From: JAHBVL01 sp964461025
GTDB taxonomy: Bacteria; Chloroflexota; Chloroflexia; Thermomicrobiales; UBA6265
Assembly: GCA_964461025.1 (NCBI GenBank)
Contig: CAYWSE010000009.1
Coordinates: 1-64,000 of the forward strand
Direction: 5' to 3'
DNA: 64,000 nucleotides
Position 1 is the stretch's first letter; each line of letters starts with the position of its first letter. The notes below the pieces were generated by a model. It made no database searches. It was not told the DNA's origin and saw only the letters and a program-made list of their open reading frames with translations. Shown piece by piece: positions 11,600 to 18,798 of the stretch. Position numbers and translations under genes: made by a program.

Positions 11600-13306
11600 C
11601 TACGCGCCGCTCGCCGTGGCAGGGTAGTACCACAGATCGACCCCGCCGGTGAAGTCCCGCCCGTCGAATCGTACGCAGGCCGGTGAGGCAAACTCGCTGA
11701 GCAAGAGCGTTTCGTCCTTGACGTCCACGTCATGTCCCATATCGCGCAGCCCGGTGAGAACGGCTGGGTCGAACCGGTTGCTGGCAATCAGCGACGGTGT
11801 CGAGCGGTCGATACGTGGCGCGGCGACGGCGTCCTGCATTCCGGCGCTCTGATCGATCAGCTGCATGGCGATCTGGGCCACACAGTTCATGATTCTGCGG
11901 CCGCCACTGGCGCCCAGCGCGGCAATGTCGCCCTTCCCGTTGCTGATGACGGCGGGAGCCATATTGCTCAATGGACGCTTCCCACCATCAATCGAGTTGG
12001 GTCGGCCTGGTTCCGGATCAAACCACATCATGCCGTTGTTCATCAGAATTCCGGTGCCGGGGATTGTCACGCGGCTTCCCCAGGCGCTCAATTGCGTCTG
12101 GGTCAGCGAGACGGCGACACCGTCGCGATCGATTACGCTGAGATGGGTTGTGCTGCCGCCCGATGTGTAGTCGGGAATAGACGTTTCCAGCGCGTGGGAT
12201 ACCCCGAGCGACGCCTTCGAACCAGCTCTCGGGCTCCGGGGAGGTGCGCTGGCGATTTCGGTCGCGCGTGACGCGATGTAGGCTTCCGAGAGCATCGCCT
12301 CGAGAGGCACATCGACGAAATTCGGATCGGCGAGATAGGCGAAGCGGTCGGCAAATGCGGCGGCGAAGGCTCTGGCCATCGCATCGAGCAGCTCAGCCGA
12401 AGCCGGCTCCGTCGACGCGTCGATCATGCTGTCGAGCAACAGGAACGTCTGCGCGAGTGTCGTTCCGCCGGTGCCATTGCCGATCGTGTCGACACGATGA
12501 TCGTGGTAGGTCACCGTTGTGGGCGATTCGAATGTCGCTGAGTATTCGGAAAAGTCTTCAGCGCAGAAATCGGCGCCGCCTTCGTTCAGATGGGCGATGA
12601 TGGCGCTGGCAAGCTGGCCTTCGTACATCTCGCGGGGACCGTGGTCCGCGAGACGCTGCAACGACGTCGCAAGATCGGCTTGGCGAATGCGTGCGGCCGG
12701 GACACCCTGCTGCGACCATGGCGGAATGCCGTCCGGGCAAACGACCTCAGCAGTCGCGGCAAATCTGCGCAAGTTAGCCAGATCGGAGGCGATGCGGGCG
12801 GAGGTGTGCCAGTGCACGGGGAATCCGTCCTCGGCCCAGGTGATGGCCGGATCGAGCGCCGCGGCCCAGCTGATCGATCCCCAGCGATCGAGCGCTTTCG
12901 ACAACCCTTCCACGGTTCCCGGCACGCAAATAGAGCGGTGTCCGACGATGTTTTCGCTGTTGACCACCAACAGCCAGCCAAAGAGGGCAGCGTCCCTTCC
13001 GGAGCCCACGAGGTCGTACATGTCCGGTCTGGCGCTGCGTGGCGAGATCATCGGATAGGCCACGACATCGGATTCGCCGGTTCGCGGATCGTGACGCACT
13101 AGATAGCCGCCGCCGCCGATTCCGTTCATCCATTGCTCAGTCACACCGGCAACCAACGCGGTCACGACAGCGGCATCGATGGCGTTGCCGCCATCGCGGA
13201 GCACCTGCGCTCCGGCTCGCGCTGCTTCGGGCGTTTTGGCGGCGACCATGCCACCTTGCGAAACAGCCTGCGAACGTCCGACGATCCATGTGCTTTCCGT
13301 TGCCAC
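11600..13306 (-). CDS. ggt: Gamma-glutamyltransferase family protein
   Basis: A 568-residue Ntn-hydrolase precursor. The large-subunit start (GGMVAAKTPEAARAG, then GGNAIDAAV and GIGGGGYLV) is followed by the small-subunit start at STTHLSV, where Thr386 is the expected self-cleavage nucleophile. The C-terminal GASGGRRI matches family proteins. GGTs cleave or transfer gamma-glutamyl groups, for example of glutathione. No signal peptide is visible, so the product may be cytosolic. The frame is open up to 13609, but GTG 13306 is preferred: AAAGGGGG precedes it and the upstream 300 bases are a large palindrome, not protein-like. Confidence 0.92.
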   Translation of the reverse strand: MATESTWIVGRSQAVSQGGMVAAKTPEAARAGAQVLRDGGNAIDAAVVTALVAGVTEQWMNGIGGGGYLVRHDPRTGESDVVAYPMISPRSARPDMYDLVGSGRDAALFGWLLVVNSENIVGHRSICVPGTVEGLSKALDRWGSISWAAALDPAITWAEDGFPVHWHTSARIASDLANLRRFAATAEVVCPDGIPPWSQQGVPAARIRQADLATSLQRLADHGPREMYEGQLASAIIAHLNEGGADFCAEDFSEYSATFESPTTVTYHDHRVDTIGNGTGGTTLAQTFLLLDSMIDASTEPASAELLDAMARAFAAAFADRFAYLADPNFVDVPLEAMLSEAYIASRATEIASAPPRSPRAGSKASLGVSHALETSIPDYTSGGSTTHLSVIDRDGVAVSLTQTQLSAWGSRVTIPGTGILMNNGMMWFDPEPGRPNSIDGGKRPLSNMAPAVISNGKGDIAALGASGGRRIMNCVAQIAMQLIDQSAGMQDAVAAPRIDRSTPSLIASNRFDPAVLTGLRDMGHDVDVKDETLLLSEFASPACVRFDGRDFTGGVDLWYYPATASGA

Positions 13307-13639
13307 CGTTTGCGCCCCCTTTGATGCGTCAACAGGAATCCCGCCGCATCTTACTGTGAAGTGCAAAACAGGAAAGCGCAGCATCCGCGAAAAAGGCAAC
13401 GCAGGCGTTGCCGCCACAGGTCTGCGCCGGCAGGGCGTGCAACGATTCGTAGCGTCGCCATTATGAGAGTTGACAACTTGATGCGGATACGCCCGACAAC
13501 CCCCTATCCCCAGCCCTTTCCCCCGCTGGACAGAGGTGTTGCCGAGAAGCTTGTTGACGCGGGGGAAAGGGAGAACGGCACGTATCCGGTTTAACTCGGC
13601 AACATTCATTATGGCGACTGTTTCGTGGATGTCTGCGGT
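13307..13639. other. Intergenic region upstream of ggt
   Basis: This 333-base gap separates the 3' end of the radical SAM gene from the ggt start. It holds the ggt ribosome site, the small hairpin near 13398-13415 and the large palindrome at 13454-13618. No independent gene is seen. Confidence 0.6.
13454..13618. repeat. 165-bp imperfect palindrome (MITE-like)
   Basis: Outer arms are GTCGCCATTATGA (13454-13466) and TCATTATGGCGAC (13606-13618), matching 12 of 13 as inverted repeats. Inside lie CGGATACG / CGTATCCG (13484-13491, 13581-13588) and a perfect 13-bp stem CCCTTTCCCCCGC / GCGGGGGAAAGGG (13514-13526, 13559-13571). The GTCGCCAT arm recurs as a compact palindrome at 14653-14670 and, less exactly, at 18735-18748. 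It fills most of the gap between the radical SAM gene and ggt. A separate GGCAACGC-AG-GCGTTGCC hairpin lies nearby (about 13398-13415). Confidence 0.7.
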
Positions 13640-14545
13640 TTAGAAGAGCGCTAACTGACTACTCATCGGCATCACCGGACGCGGAGACAGCGATGCCGGA
13701 CCTTCGCGTTTCGTCAGGCCATATCGCAGACTCACGCTTTCCGAGAGCTCAGTAACCTTTGTCTTCCACGCATCGGGCGGATGCTCGGTGCGAAACATCC
13801 GTTGATAGAGGGGAAAGAGCTGAGGGTAGTCGGTCGCGACGAAGTTCAGGAAGTGTTCGCGAACGAGTGGGGCGAGTCGCAAAGGCAACGCGGTGAAACT
13901 CGAAGCCCCATGCTGTGCGGCTGCCGCGGCGACGGATTCGATCGCCATCTCGGTATCGGTCAGGCCTGGCAACACAGGCGCCATCAGCACGCCGGTCCGA
14001 ATACCAGCGTCCGCCAGGAGCGACAAGGCCTCCAGACGGCGAGCGGGAGGAGGCGTGCCGGGTTCGAGACGGCGCCAGAGCTCCTTGTCCAATGTCGTTA
14101 CGGTGAAGTAGACGCGAACGTCGGCGACCAATCGCAGTTCGCGCAGAACGTCGAGATCACGTTTGATCAGCACCGACTTTGTGACGATCGACACCGGATT
14201 CCGCGCCTCGCACATGACCTCGAGGCAGGCGAGAGTCAGCTTCAGCTTTCCTTCGATCGCCTGGTAGGCATCGGTCGCTGTGCCGATGGCGATCGATTCG
14301 CCGGTCCAGGCTGGAGCGGCGAGCTCACGTCGCAGGACCTCGGCGATATTCGATTTGTAGAAGATCGCGCGTTCGAAGTCGGCGCCGGCGTTCAGTCCGA
14401 GAAAACTGTGCGTTTCGCGCGCATAGCAGTACTGGCAGGCATGGACGCACCCTCGATAGGGATTCAGCGACCACTTGAACGGCATGCCTTTGACGCGGTT
14501 GACGGCCGATTTGCAGGTGATGGGGGTAAACGACGCGTGTGCCAT
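13640..14545 (-). CDS. Radical SAM protein, SPL-like (Rv2578c type)
   Basis: A 301-residue radical SAM enzyme with the cluster motif CVHACQYC (Cys33, Cys37, Cys40) in the context NPYRGCxHxCxYCYAR, typical of spore-photoproduct-lyase-like proteins of the Rv2578c group. The Cys triad binds a [4Fe-4S] cluster that cleaves S-adenosylmethionine; the substrate of this group is not established, but DNA repair is often suspected. The long frame to 15070 is rejected because it would cover the YtxH-like gene. ATG 14545 coincides with the predicted transcription start, so the mRNA is probably leaderless, which explains the missing ribosome site. Confidence 0.88.
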   Translation of the reverse strand: MAHASFTPITCKSAVNRVKGMPFKWSLNPYRGCVHACQYCYARETHSFLGLNAGADFERAIFYKSNIAEVLRRELAAPAWTGESIAIGTATDAYQAIEGKLKLTLACLEVMCEARNPVSIVTKSVLIKRDLDVLRELRLVADVRVYFTVTTLDKELWRRLEPGTPPPARRLEALSLLADAGIRTGVLMAPVLPGLTDTEMAIESVAAAAAQHGASSFTALPLRLAPLVREHFLNFVATDYPQLFPLYQRMFRTEHPPDAWKTKVTELSESVSLRYGLTKREGPASLSPRPVMPMSSQLALF

Positions 14546-14551
14546 GTCATC

Positions 14552-14580
14552 AGAGTAGAACAGATGTACTACCCTGTCAA
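14552..14580 (-). promoter_or_regulatory. Promoter with SOS-box-like operator in the spacer
   Basis: On the minus strand TTGACA (14580-14575) is followed by 17 bases and TACTCT (14557-14552). The spacer and -10 edge contain the near-palindrome TAGAACAGATGTACTA (plus strand 14556-14571), i.e. GAAC-N4-GTAC, one base off the GAAC-N4-GTTC LexA box of Gram-positive bacteria. Seven bases after the -10 comes the ATG of the radical SAM gene. Confidence 0.6.
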
Positions 14581-14652
14581 GGCAATGGGCAATGGGCAAA
14601 GGAAACGATCTCGTGGCTGCGGACGCCCCTGCCAGCACGCGCTCTGCGTAGC

Positions 14653-14670
14653 GTCGCCATTTATGGCGAC
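14653..14670. repeat. Short palindrome GTCGCCAT-TT-ATGGCGAC
   Basis: A perfect 8-bp stem with a TT loop, preceded by GCGTAGC. The same core appears as CGCCAT-AA-ATGGCG at 18735-18748 followed by AGGCTACG, and as the arms of the palindrome at 13454-13618. It lies upstream of the radical SAM promoter. Confidence 0.6.
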
Positions 14671-14736
14671 TTCCTCGCCGGCCGCGTGTCAATTTCTGAA
14701 GGGTCTCTTTGTCGAACGTCGTCTGGGATGCACCGG

Positions 14737-14752
14737 GCGCACGGCCGTGCGC
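14737..14752. repeat. Palindrome GCGCACGGCCGTGCGC followed by GGCTAC
   Basis: A perfect 16-bp palindrome just past the YtxH-like gene's stop. The same GCGCAC-N4-GTGCGC plus RGCTAC arrangement is found three times around 55.70-55.86 kb, so this is a dispersed repeat and not only a local terminator. Confidence 0.55.
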
Positions 14753-14775
14753 GGCTACTGGGCTCGGCCCGCGGT

Positions 14776-15015
14776 CTACGTCGGCCGCTCGACTGCCACT
14801 CTGCCGACTGTCTGCCGGAACTGCTGGGAGAGATCGGCCTCTTTCTGGGCACGGGCTGCGGCGCCGGCGGCAACGACCTCGTTGCGGAAACCCAGGACAG
14901 TCTGCTGTGTTTCGTCGCCGCTCTGAGGCGCCACCAGGCGAGAAGCGGCGATGCCCCCTGCAGCGCCGATTGCGGCACCGACTGCAAAGGTGATCATTTT
15001 GCCGACTGCACTCAT
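14776..15015 (-). CDS. Small YtxH-like membrane protein
   Basis: A 79-residue protein with one Gly/Ala-rich N-terminal helix (about 5-27) followed by RLVAPQSGDETQQ, close to the LLAPKSGKETR hallmark of YtxH-domain proteins. The remainder is helical and charged, likely facing the cytoplasm. YtxH proteins are often tied to general stress but have no defined activity. AAAGGCGG stands a few bases before the ATG. It is transcribed divergently from the deoxyribosyltransferase-like gene. Confidence 0.7.
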   Translation of the reverse strand: MSAVGKMITFAVGAAIGAAGGIAASRLVAPQSGDETQQTVLGFRNEVVAAGAAARAQKEADLSQQFRQTVGRVAVERPT

Positions 15016-15134
15016 CGTTTCCGCCTTTCATACCTGGAGCGCCGATCTGGGGCGAGTGTAGCAAAGTCATGTCGAAATACAGGAATCGTATACTTCGCGC
15101 TCACGATCGAACTGCAAAATGAACGGAGGATCGG

Positions 15135-15623
15135 ATGCGCGTGTACATGGGTGGTCCGATGTTCACGGCCGCGGAGGTCGCGTACAACCTGCGCCTGGCC
15201 GCCCGGCTCCGCGAAGAAGGTTTTTCAGTCTACTGCCCGAACGAAAGCGAACCGATCAACGACAAGACCCGATCTGACGTGACGGGCCCCATGATCTACG
15301 ACTTCGATATCGCCGAACTCGAAGCCTCGAATGTTCTGCTCTGTCAGGTGAGTGAGGACTCGGGGACGAACTGGGAAGCAGGGTACTTCGATTGTCTCTC
15401 GAAACATGTCGACCCAGAGCGCTACTGGGGCATCGTCGGCATCGCGTCTGATATCCGGCTGCGGTCGATGCCAAATCCACGCATGACCGGCGTGGACAAT
15501 CAGGCCGGCTATGTGAATCCGCTCGTGGTCGGCGGTATGCAGCAATCCCTCGGAATCTACCTGGATGAAGACGCGGCGATCGATCGGCTACGCGAGGTGC
15601 GTCGCGAGCGAGAGGAAGCCTGA
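15135..15623 (+). CDS. Nucleoside 2-deoxyribosyltransferase-like protein
   Basis: A 162-residue protein with the family's N-terminal YMGGPMFT loop (residues 4-11) and DSGTNWEAGY (75-84), where Glu81 is the expected catalytic nucleophile. Such enzymes move or hydrolyse the deoxyribose of nucleosides or nucleotides. The substrate is not predictable, and a 2'-deoxynucleoside 5'-monophosphate hydrolase role is equally possible. GGAGG precedes the ATG. A strong terminator follows 19 bases after the stop. Confidence 0.85.
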   Translation: MRVYMGGPMFTAAEVAYNLRLAARLREEGFSVYCPNESEPINDKTRSDVTGPMIYDFDIAELEASNVLLCQVSEDSGTNWEAGYFDCLSKHVDPERYWGIVGIASDIRLRSMPNPRMTGVDNQAGYVNPLVVGGMQQSLGIYLDEDAAIDRLREVRREREEA

Positions 15624-15642
15624 AACCCTCGAAGCGCAGCAA

Positions 15643-15670
15643 AACGGCCCGGGCATGTGCCCGGGCCGTT
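15643..15670. terminator. Bidirectional terminator hairpin
   Basis: A perfect 13-bp stem AACGGCCCGGGCA / TGCCCGGGCCGTT separated by two bases lies between the convergent deoxyribosyltransferase-like gene (+, ends 15623) and the YugP-type gene (-, ends 15700). A-runs at its left edge give a U tract for the minus transcript. Confidence 0.85.
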
Positions 15671-15699
15671 CGTATTCGCTGTCGCTGAGATATCAGTGA

Positions 15700-16401
15700 T
15701 TAGTCGCGATTCTGTCCGGAAATGAGGGACACCCAGTAGAGCAAAGAGAGCAGCGAGGCCACGAATCCGGCGATATAGGTCCAGGCCGCCGAATCGAGCA
15801 CCTTGTCGACGCCCTTGCTCTCTTCGCCACCGACGACGCCGCCATCGACGATCCCCGTACTGACCAGCGCTGCCTTGGCCCGCTTCGAAGCGTCGAACTC
15901 GACGGGTAGCGTGATCAGGGCAAAGACGGTGGCAAGTGCGAAGAGGGCCACTCCGACCCAGGAGAGCGTTGTCAGGCCGAGGATGATTCCAGCAAAAAGG
16001 ACCAGAAATCCGAGCTGCGATCCGATGTTCACCGCCGGCACGATCGCTGTCCTCCACTTCAAAGGAGCGTAAGCATTTGCGTGCTGAATGGCGTGTCCGG
16101 CTTCGTGCGCGGCGACGGAAACCGCCGAGATCGTGCGCGGGCTGTACACCGGCTCCGAGAGGAAGAGCGCCCGTTTGCGGGGGTCGTAGTGGTCGGTCAG
16201 CGCGCCGGGTGTTCGCTCGATGGGCACGTTGTAGAGACCGGCGTTGTCCAAAACGCGCCGGGCTGCCTGCTCACCGGTCAATCCGGCCGAATTGGGCACC
16301 TGGGAGTACTTCGTGAAGTTTCCCTTGACCTTGCTTTGCGCCCAGATTGACAGGATGAACCCCGGAATCATGAATACGAGGTACATCGGGTCAAAGATCA
16401 T
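15700..16401 (-). CDS. YugP-family zinc metallopeptidase
   Basis: A 233-residue membrane protein with an N-terminal helix, the zinc-binding HEAGH motif (99-103) and three further hydrophobic segments, the layout of the YugP/DUF232 family. These are integral-membrane metallopeptidases of poorly known substrate. The ATG has GGAGA six bases upstream. A long leader on the same strand contains a yybP-ykoY riboswitch, so expression is expected to respond to Mn(II). A hairpin GAGCC-TGCA-GGCTC (16420-16433) lies shortly before the start. Confidence 0.92.
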   Translation of the reverse strand: MIFDPMYLVFMIPGFILSIWAQSKVKGNFTKYSQVPNSAGLTGEQAARRVLDNAGLYNVPIERTPGALTDHYDPRKRALFLSEPVYSPRTISAVSVAAHEAGHAIQHANAYAPLKWRTAIVPAVNIGSQLGFLVLFAGIILGLTTLSWVGVALFALATVFALITLPVEFDASKRAKAALVSTGIVDGGVVGGEESKGVDKVLDSAAWTYIAGFVASLLSLLYWVSLISGQNRD

Positions 16402-16562
16402 TGCATTCTCCGTTGTTACGAGCCTGCAGGCTCAACGTGTAGCAGTTTGCGATGAAGCGTTGGTGAAAGAAGTGGGGTGCGAGGGAGCCTCCGAGCAACC
16501 CCAACCTCTGACGCAAGCTTCGCGCATTCCAGCCCCGGCAGTTCCACACAATGTGGACGCCA

Positions 16563-16673
16563 CCAGGGTCTTACGCCTGCGAGATTTGCGCCTCGCTCGC
16601 CAGCCGGTTCCCTGCGGAACGTGTTGACGGCTCTGCGGCCGCTCCATTGCTGGAGCGCGGGTTACTCCCCCTG
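16563..16673 (-). ncRNA. yybP-ykoY (manganese) riboswitch aptamer
   Basis: Read on the minus strand, the RNA begins CAGGGGGAGUAAC and ends GUAAGACCCUGG, closing P1 (CAGGG/CCCUG) with the conserved GGAGUA and AAGACC strands. Between them lies GCCGUCAACACG, a small hairpin (UUCC-GCAG-GGAA) and CCGGC, matching the GUCAA and CCGGC parts of the Lactococcus aptamer whose structure is known. This RNA class senses Mn(II), usually turning genes on. It lies 161 bases upstream of the YugP-type gene. The following GGGG...CCCC segment (about 16478-16506) may be the expression platform. Confidence 0.93.
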
Positions 16674-16682
16674 TTGCGCGTC

Positions 16683-16709
16683 ATTATACACTAACACGGT
16701 TTGTATCAA
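16683..16709 (-). promoter_or_regulatory. Promoter of the riboswitch transcript
   Basis: On the minus strand TTGATA (16709-16704), a 15-base spacer and a perfect TATAAT (16688-16683). The predicted start falls a few bases before the aptamer's 5' strand. The spacer is short, so the exact -35 is uncertain. Confidence 0.65.
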
Positions 16710-16739
16710 CGAGATAGCACAAGACGAATCAACGCGGCG

Positions 16740-17495
16740 CTACTGGCGTTTGCGGCTGACCGCATTGAGATAGGCCAGCTCCGGGTGATTGCGTGCGGCG
16801 GTGGTGAGTGCCTGGCGCTGCCGCTCGTCTTCCGGTCCGAGATCGAGCTGGCGATCGCGCAATTGCTGCATGGTGGCGGCCATCTGGTCCCAATCGCTCG
16901 ACGACGAGCGAAAGGCCAGGATCACCTCGAAACCCGCCTCGTCGAGCGCATCGAGATAGATTTCTTCGCTGATCAGCGAGTCGCCGAAGACATAGCGCAT
17001 CAGTTCCGACGTCGGACCGGGGGTCACCAGATCACCCAGGATCAGCAGTCCGCCGTCGACCAGCCAGGACGCCGCGGCTTCGAGGCCCCCTTGCAGACCG
17101 CCGGGCAATGTATCGCTGAGACCACCACCAAGCCCAAGCACTACGTCGAAGCTCTCAGCGGGGATCGCGGTGCGAGCGTCTTTGCCCGATATCGACTGGA
17201 AGTTTGTCCGCTTGCTGACGCCCCGCGCCGATGCCTGCTGCTTTCCGAATGCAAGGTAGGGCGGGTAGTCGTCGAACCCGGTCACCGTCGCTTCGAAATG
17301 CTCGGCGAGATCGACCGATGCGCTGCCGATGCCGCATTGTACGTCGAGAACTCTCGCTCCCATGCTGACTCCTCCGGCTATGGCCAGCGCCAGCAATGTT
17401 CTCCGCCCACCAGGCGACTGATACCACGATTCCGGCGAAAGCGCGTCTACCATCGATTGCAGTGACGGTGTTGGATTCTTCTGTTGCGCGGCCAC
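16740..17495 (-). CDS. SAM-dependent methyltransferase
   Basis: A 251-residue class I methyltransferase. Motif I is VLDVQCGIG (residues 49-57), followed by the acidic loop after GFDDYP and the post-motif segment SFDVVLGLGGGLSD. The substrate is unknown. The open frame reaches 17543, inside the previous gene, but GTG 17495 lies one base after the homoserine dehydrogenase stop and has GGGAG at good spacing, so it is the likely start. It appears to be co-transcribed with homoserine dehydrogenase. Confidence 0.85.
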   Translation of the reverse strand: MAAQQKNPTPSLQSMVDALSPESWYQSPGGRRTLLALAIAGGVSMGARVLDVQCGIGSASVDLAEHFEATVTGFDDYPPYLAFGKQQASARGVSKRTNFQSISGKDARTAIPAESFDVVLGLGGGLSDTLPGGLQGGLEAAASWLVDGGLLILGDLVTPGPTSELMRYVFGDSLISEEIYLDALDEAGFEVILAFRSSSSDWDQMAATMQQLRDRQLDLGPEDERQRQALTTAARNHPELAYLNAVSRKRQ

Positions 17496-17496
17496 T

Positions 17497-18621
17497 CTAG
17501 CGTTCTCCCAATTCACGAGCGAGCGACAAAACATCGGCGACAACGCCGGCGGCGGTGACCTGGGCGCCTGCGCCAGGTCCGGTGATGGTCAATGGGTAGG
17601 CATCATATCGTCGCGTCCGGAAGGTGATGATATTCTCGGGTCCCTGCAGGGAGCCAAGTATGGTGTTGCCCGGCACGTCGCCGGAACCAACCGTGACGCC
17701 ATCCTGCGGTGAGACGCGGGCGAGATACTTGAGCGCATTCCCTTCCGACTGCGCAGCGGACACGCGCTCCGCCATTTTCGCATCGGCGCCTGAGAGTCCG
17801 TCCAGAAACGCCTCGACACTGCCGTCGGCGAGATGGTCGGGTACGAGCGACTCGACGTCGATCGTTTCCAGATCGATCGGCATGCCCATCGTGCGGGCCA
17901 GAATCAGCGCTTTCCGTGCCACGTCCAGGCCGCTCAGATCGTCTCTTGGGTCGGGTTCCGTGTAGCCGTTCTGCTGTGCGATGCGGACGGCTGATGAGAA
18001 CGGCTGCCCGGAGGCGAGGTCGGCAAAGATCGCGCCGAATGTTCCCGACAGTGCACCCGACACCTCGATGACCTCGTCGCCGGTGTCGAGGAGCGATCGC
18101 AGTGTCGATATGACGGGCAGTCCGGCGCCGCAGGTCGTCTCATAGCGAACCCGGCCGCCGCAATGCGTTTCGCCCCATAGTGTTTGTGACTGAGGGTGGT
18201 TCCACGGTAGGGCAAGAGGCGCCTTGTTCGAGAAGACTGCCCCGTGTCCTTCTGTGACCGCTCTTGCACTGATCTGCGCGGTTTCAGCTGAGGCCGCGCA
18301 ATCGATCACGATCGCAGGTCCCATGCCGAGTGCGATGTCAAGCGCTTCATCGACGCTGCGAGGAGTGAGCCCGAGCGAGGGCGCTGCAGTAGTGATTTTT
18401 TGACCGTTGCGGCGCGATTCGAGCAGGCGATCGATCGTGGCTGCCGAGTAGCCATCAATTTCATCGCAGGCGACGCCGCCCGACCGGTCGACAAAGGCTC
18501 GATGGATGATGGAGATGCCGAACTGCGATTCCCAGTCGTCGCGAAGCGAACGGAGAATGCCGATCGCCGATCCGCCGATCAGGCCGATGCCGACGTGTAT
18601 CAGATTGACTGATCTGCCCAT
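17497..18621 (-). CDS. hom: Homoserine dehydrogenase
   Basis: A 374-residue protein with the NAD(P)-binding loop HVGIGLIGG (9-17), the FSNKAPLALP segment, and the catalytic-domain stretch RVRYETTCGAGLPVI ... LSGTFGAIF typical of homoserine dehydrogenase. It reduces aspartate semialdehyde to homoserine for threonine and methionine synthesis. No fused aspartokinase or ACT domain is present. ATG 18621 with GAGGCGG upstream is preferred to the frame opening at 18672. The methyltransferase gene follows at once. Confidence 0.93.
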   Translation of the reverse strand: MGRSVNLIHVGIGLIGGSAIGILRSLRDDWESQFGISIIHRAFVDRSGGVACDEIDGYSAATIDRLLESRRNGQKITTAAPSLGLTPRSVDEALDIALGMGPAIVIDCAASAETAQISARAVTEGHGAVFSNKAPLALPWNHPQSQTLWGETHCGGRVRYETTCGAGLPVISTLRSLLDTGDEVIEVSGALSGTFGAIFADLASGQPFSSAVRIAQQNGYTEPDPRDDLSGLDVARKALILARTMGMPIDLETIDVESLVPDHLADGSVEAFLDGLSGADAKMAERVSAAQSEGNALKYLARVSPQDGVTVGSGDVPGNTILGSLQGPENIITFRTRRYDAYPLTITGPGAGAQVTAAGVVADVLSLARELGER

Positions 18622-18734
18622 GTATGCCGCCTCGCCAGTCGATGCCTCATTGCATCTCACTGGGGGAGACAATACTCGACACGCCCGGATTCAGTCGAAA
18701 ATCCTCAGACAAACAGGTTGCGTCGAGCGTATTG

Positions 18735-18792
18735 CGCCATAAATGGCGAGGCTACGAGGCGGCTTTTGCACCCTGCCGACGGTCGGAATGAC
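18735..18792. repeat. Two short repeat fragments
   Basis: CGCCAT-AA-ATGGCG (18735-18748), followed by AGGCTACG, matches the palindrome at 14653-14670. GGTCGGAATGAC (18781-18792) matches the right end of the dispersed repeat at 2801-2902. Both lie between accDA and hom. Confidence 0.5.
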
Positions 18793-18798
18793 GGCGTG

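Larger units (their letters stand above)
16402..16739. other. 5' leader region of the YugP-type gene
   Basis: This 338-base gap between the methyltransferase stop and the peptidase start holds, in minus-strand order, the promoter, the Mn riboswitch, a GC-rich foldable stretch and the 14-base GAGCCTGCAGGCTC palindrome. No protein gene is seen. Confidence 0.8.

Noticed and set aside
13307..13609. 101-codon N-terminal extension of the gamma-glutamyltransferase
   Set aside because: The DNA here is a nested palindrome, the translation is unlike any leader, and GTG 13306 has a good ribosome site.
14546..15070. Upstream extension of the radical SAM protein
   Set aside because: It would overlap the YtxH-like gene in another frame and ignores the promoter placed directly before ATG 14545.
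16563..16673. T-box leader
   Set aside because: The ACCCUGGUGG segment looked T-box-like, but the full set of conserved strands fits yybP-ykoY and the downstream gene is no amino-acid gene.
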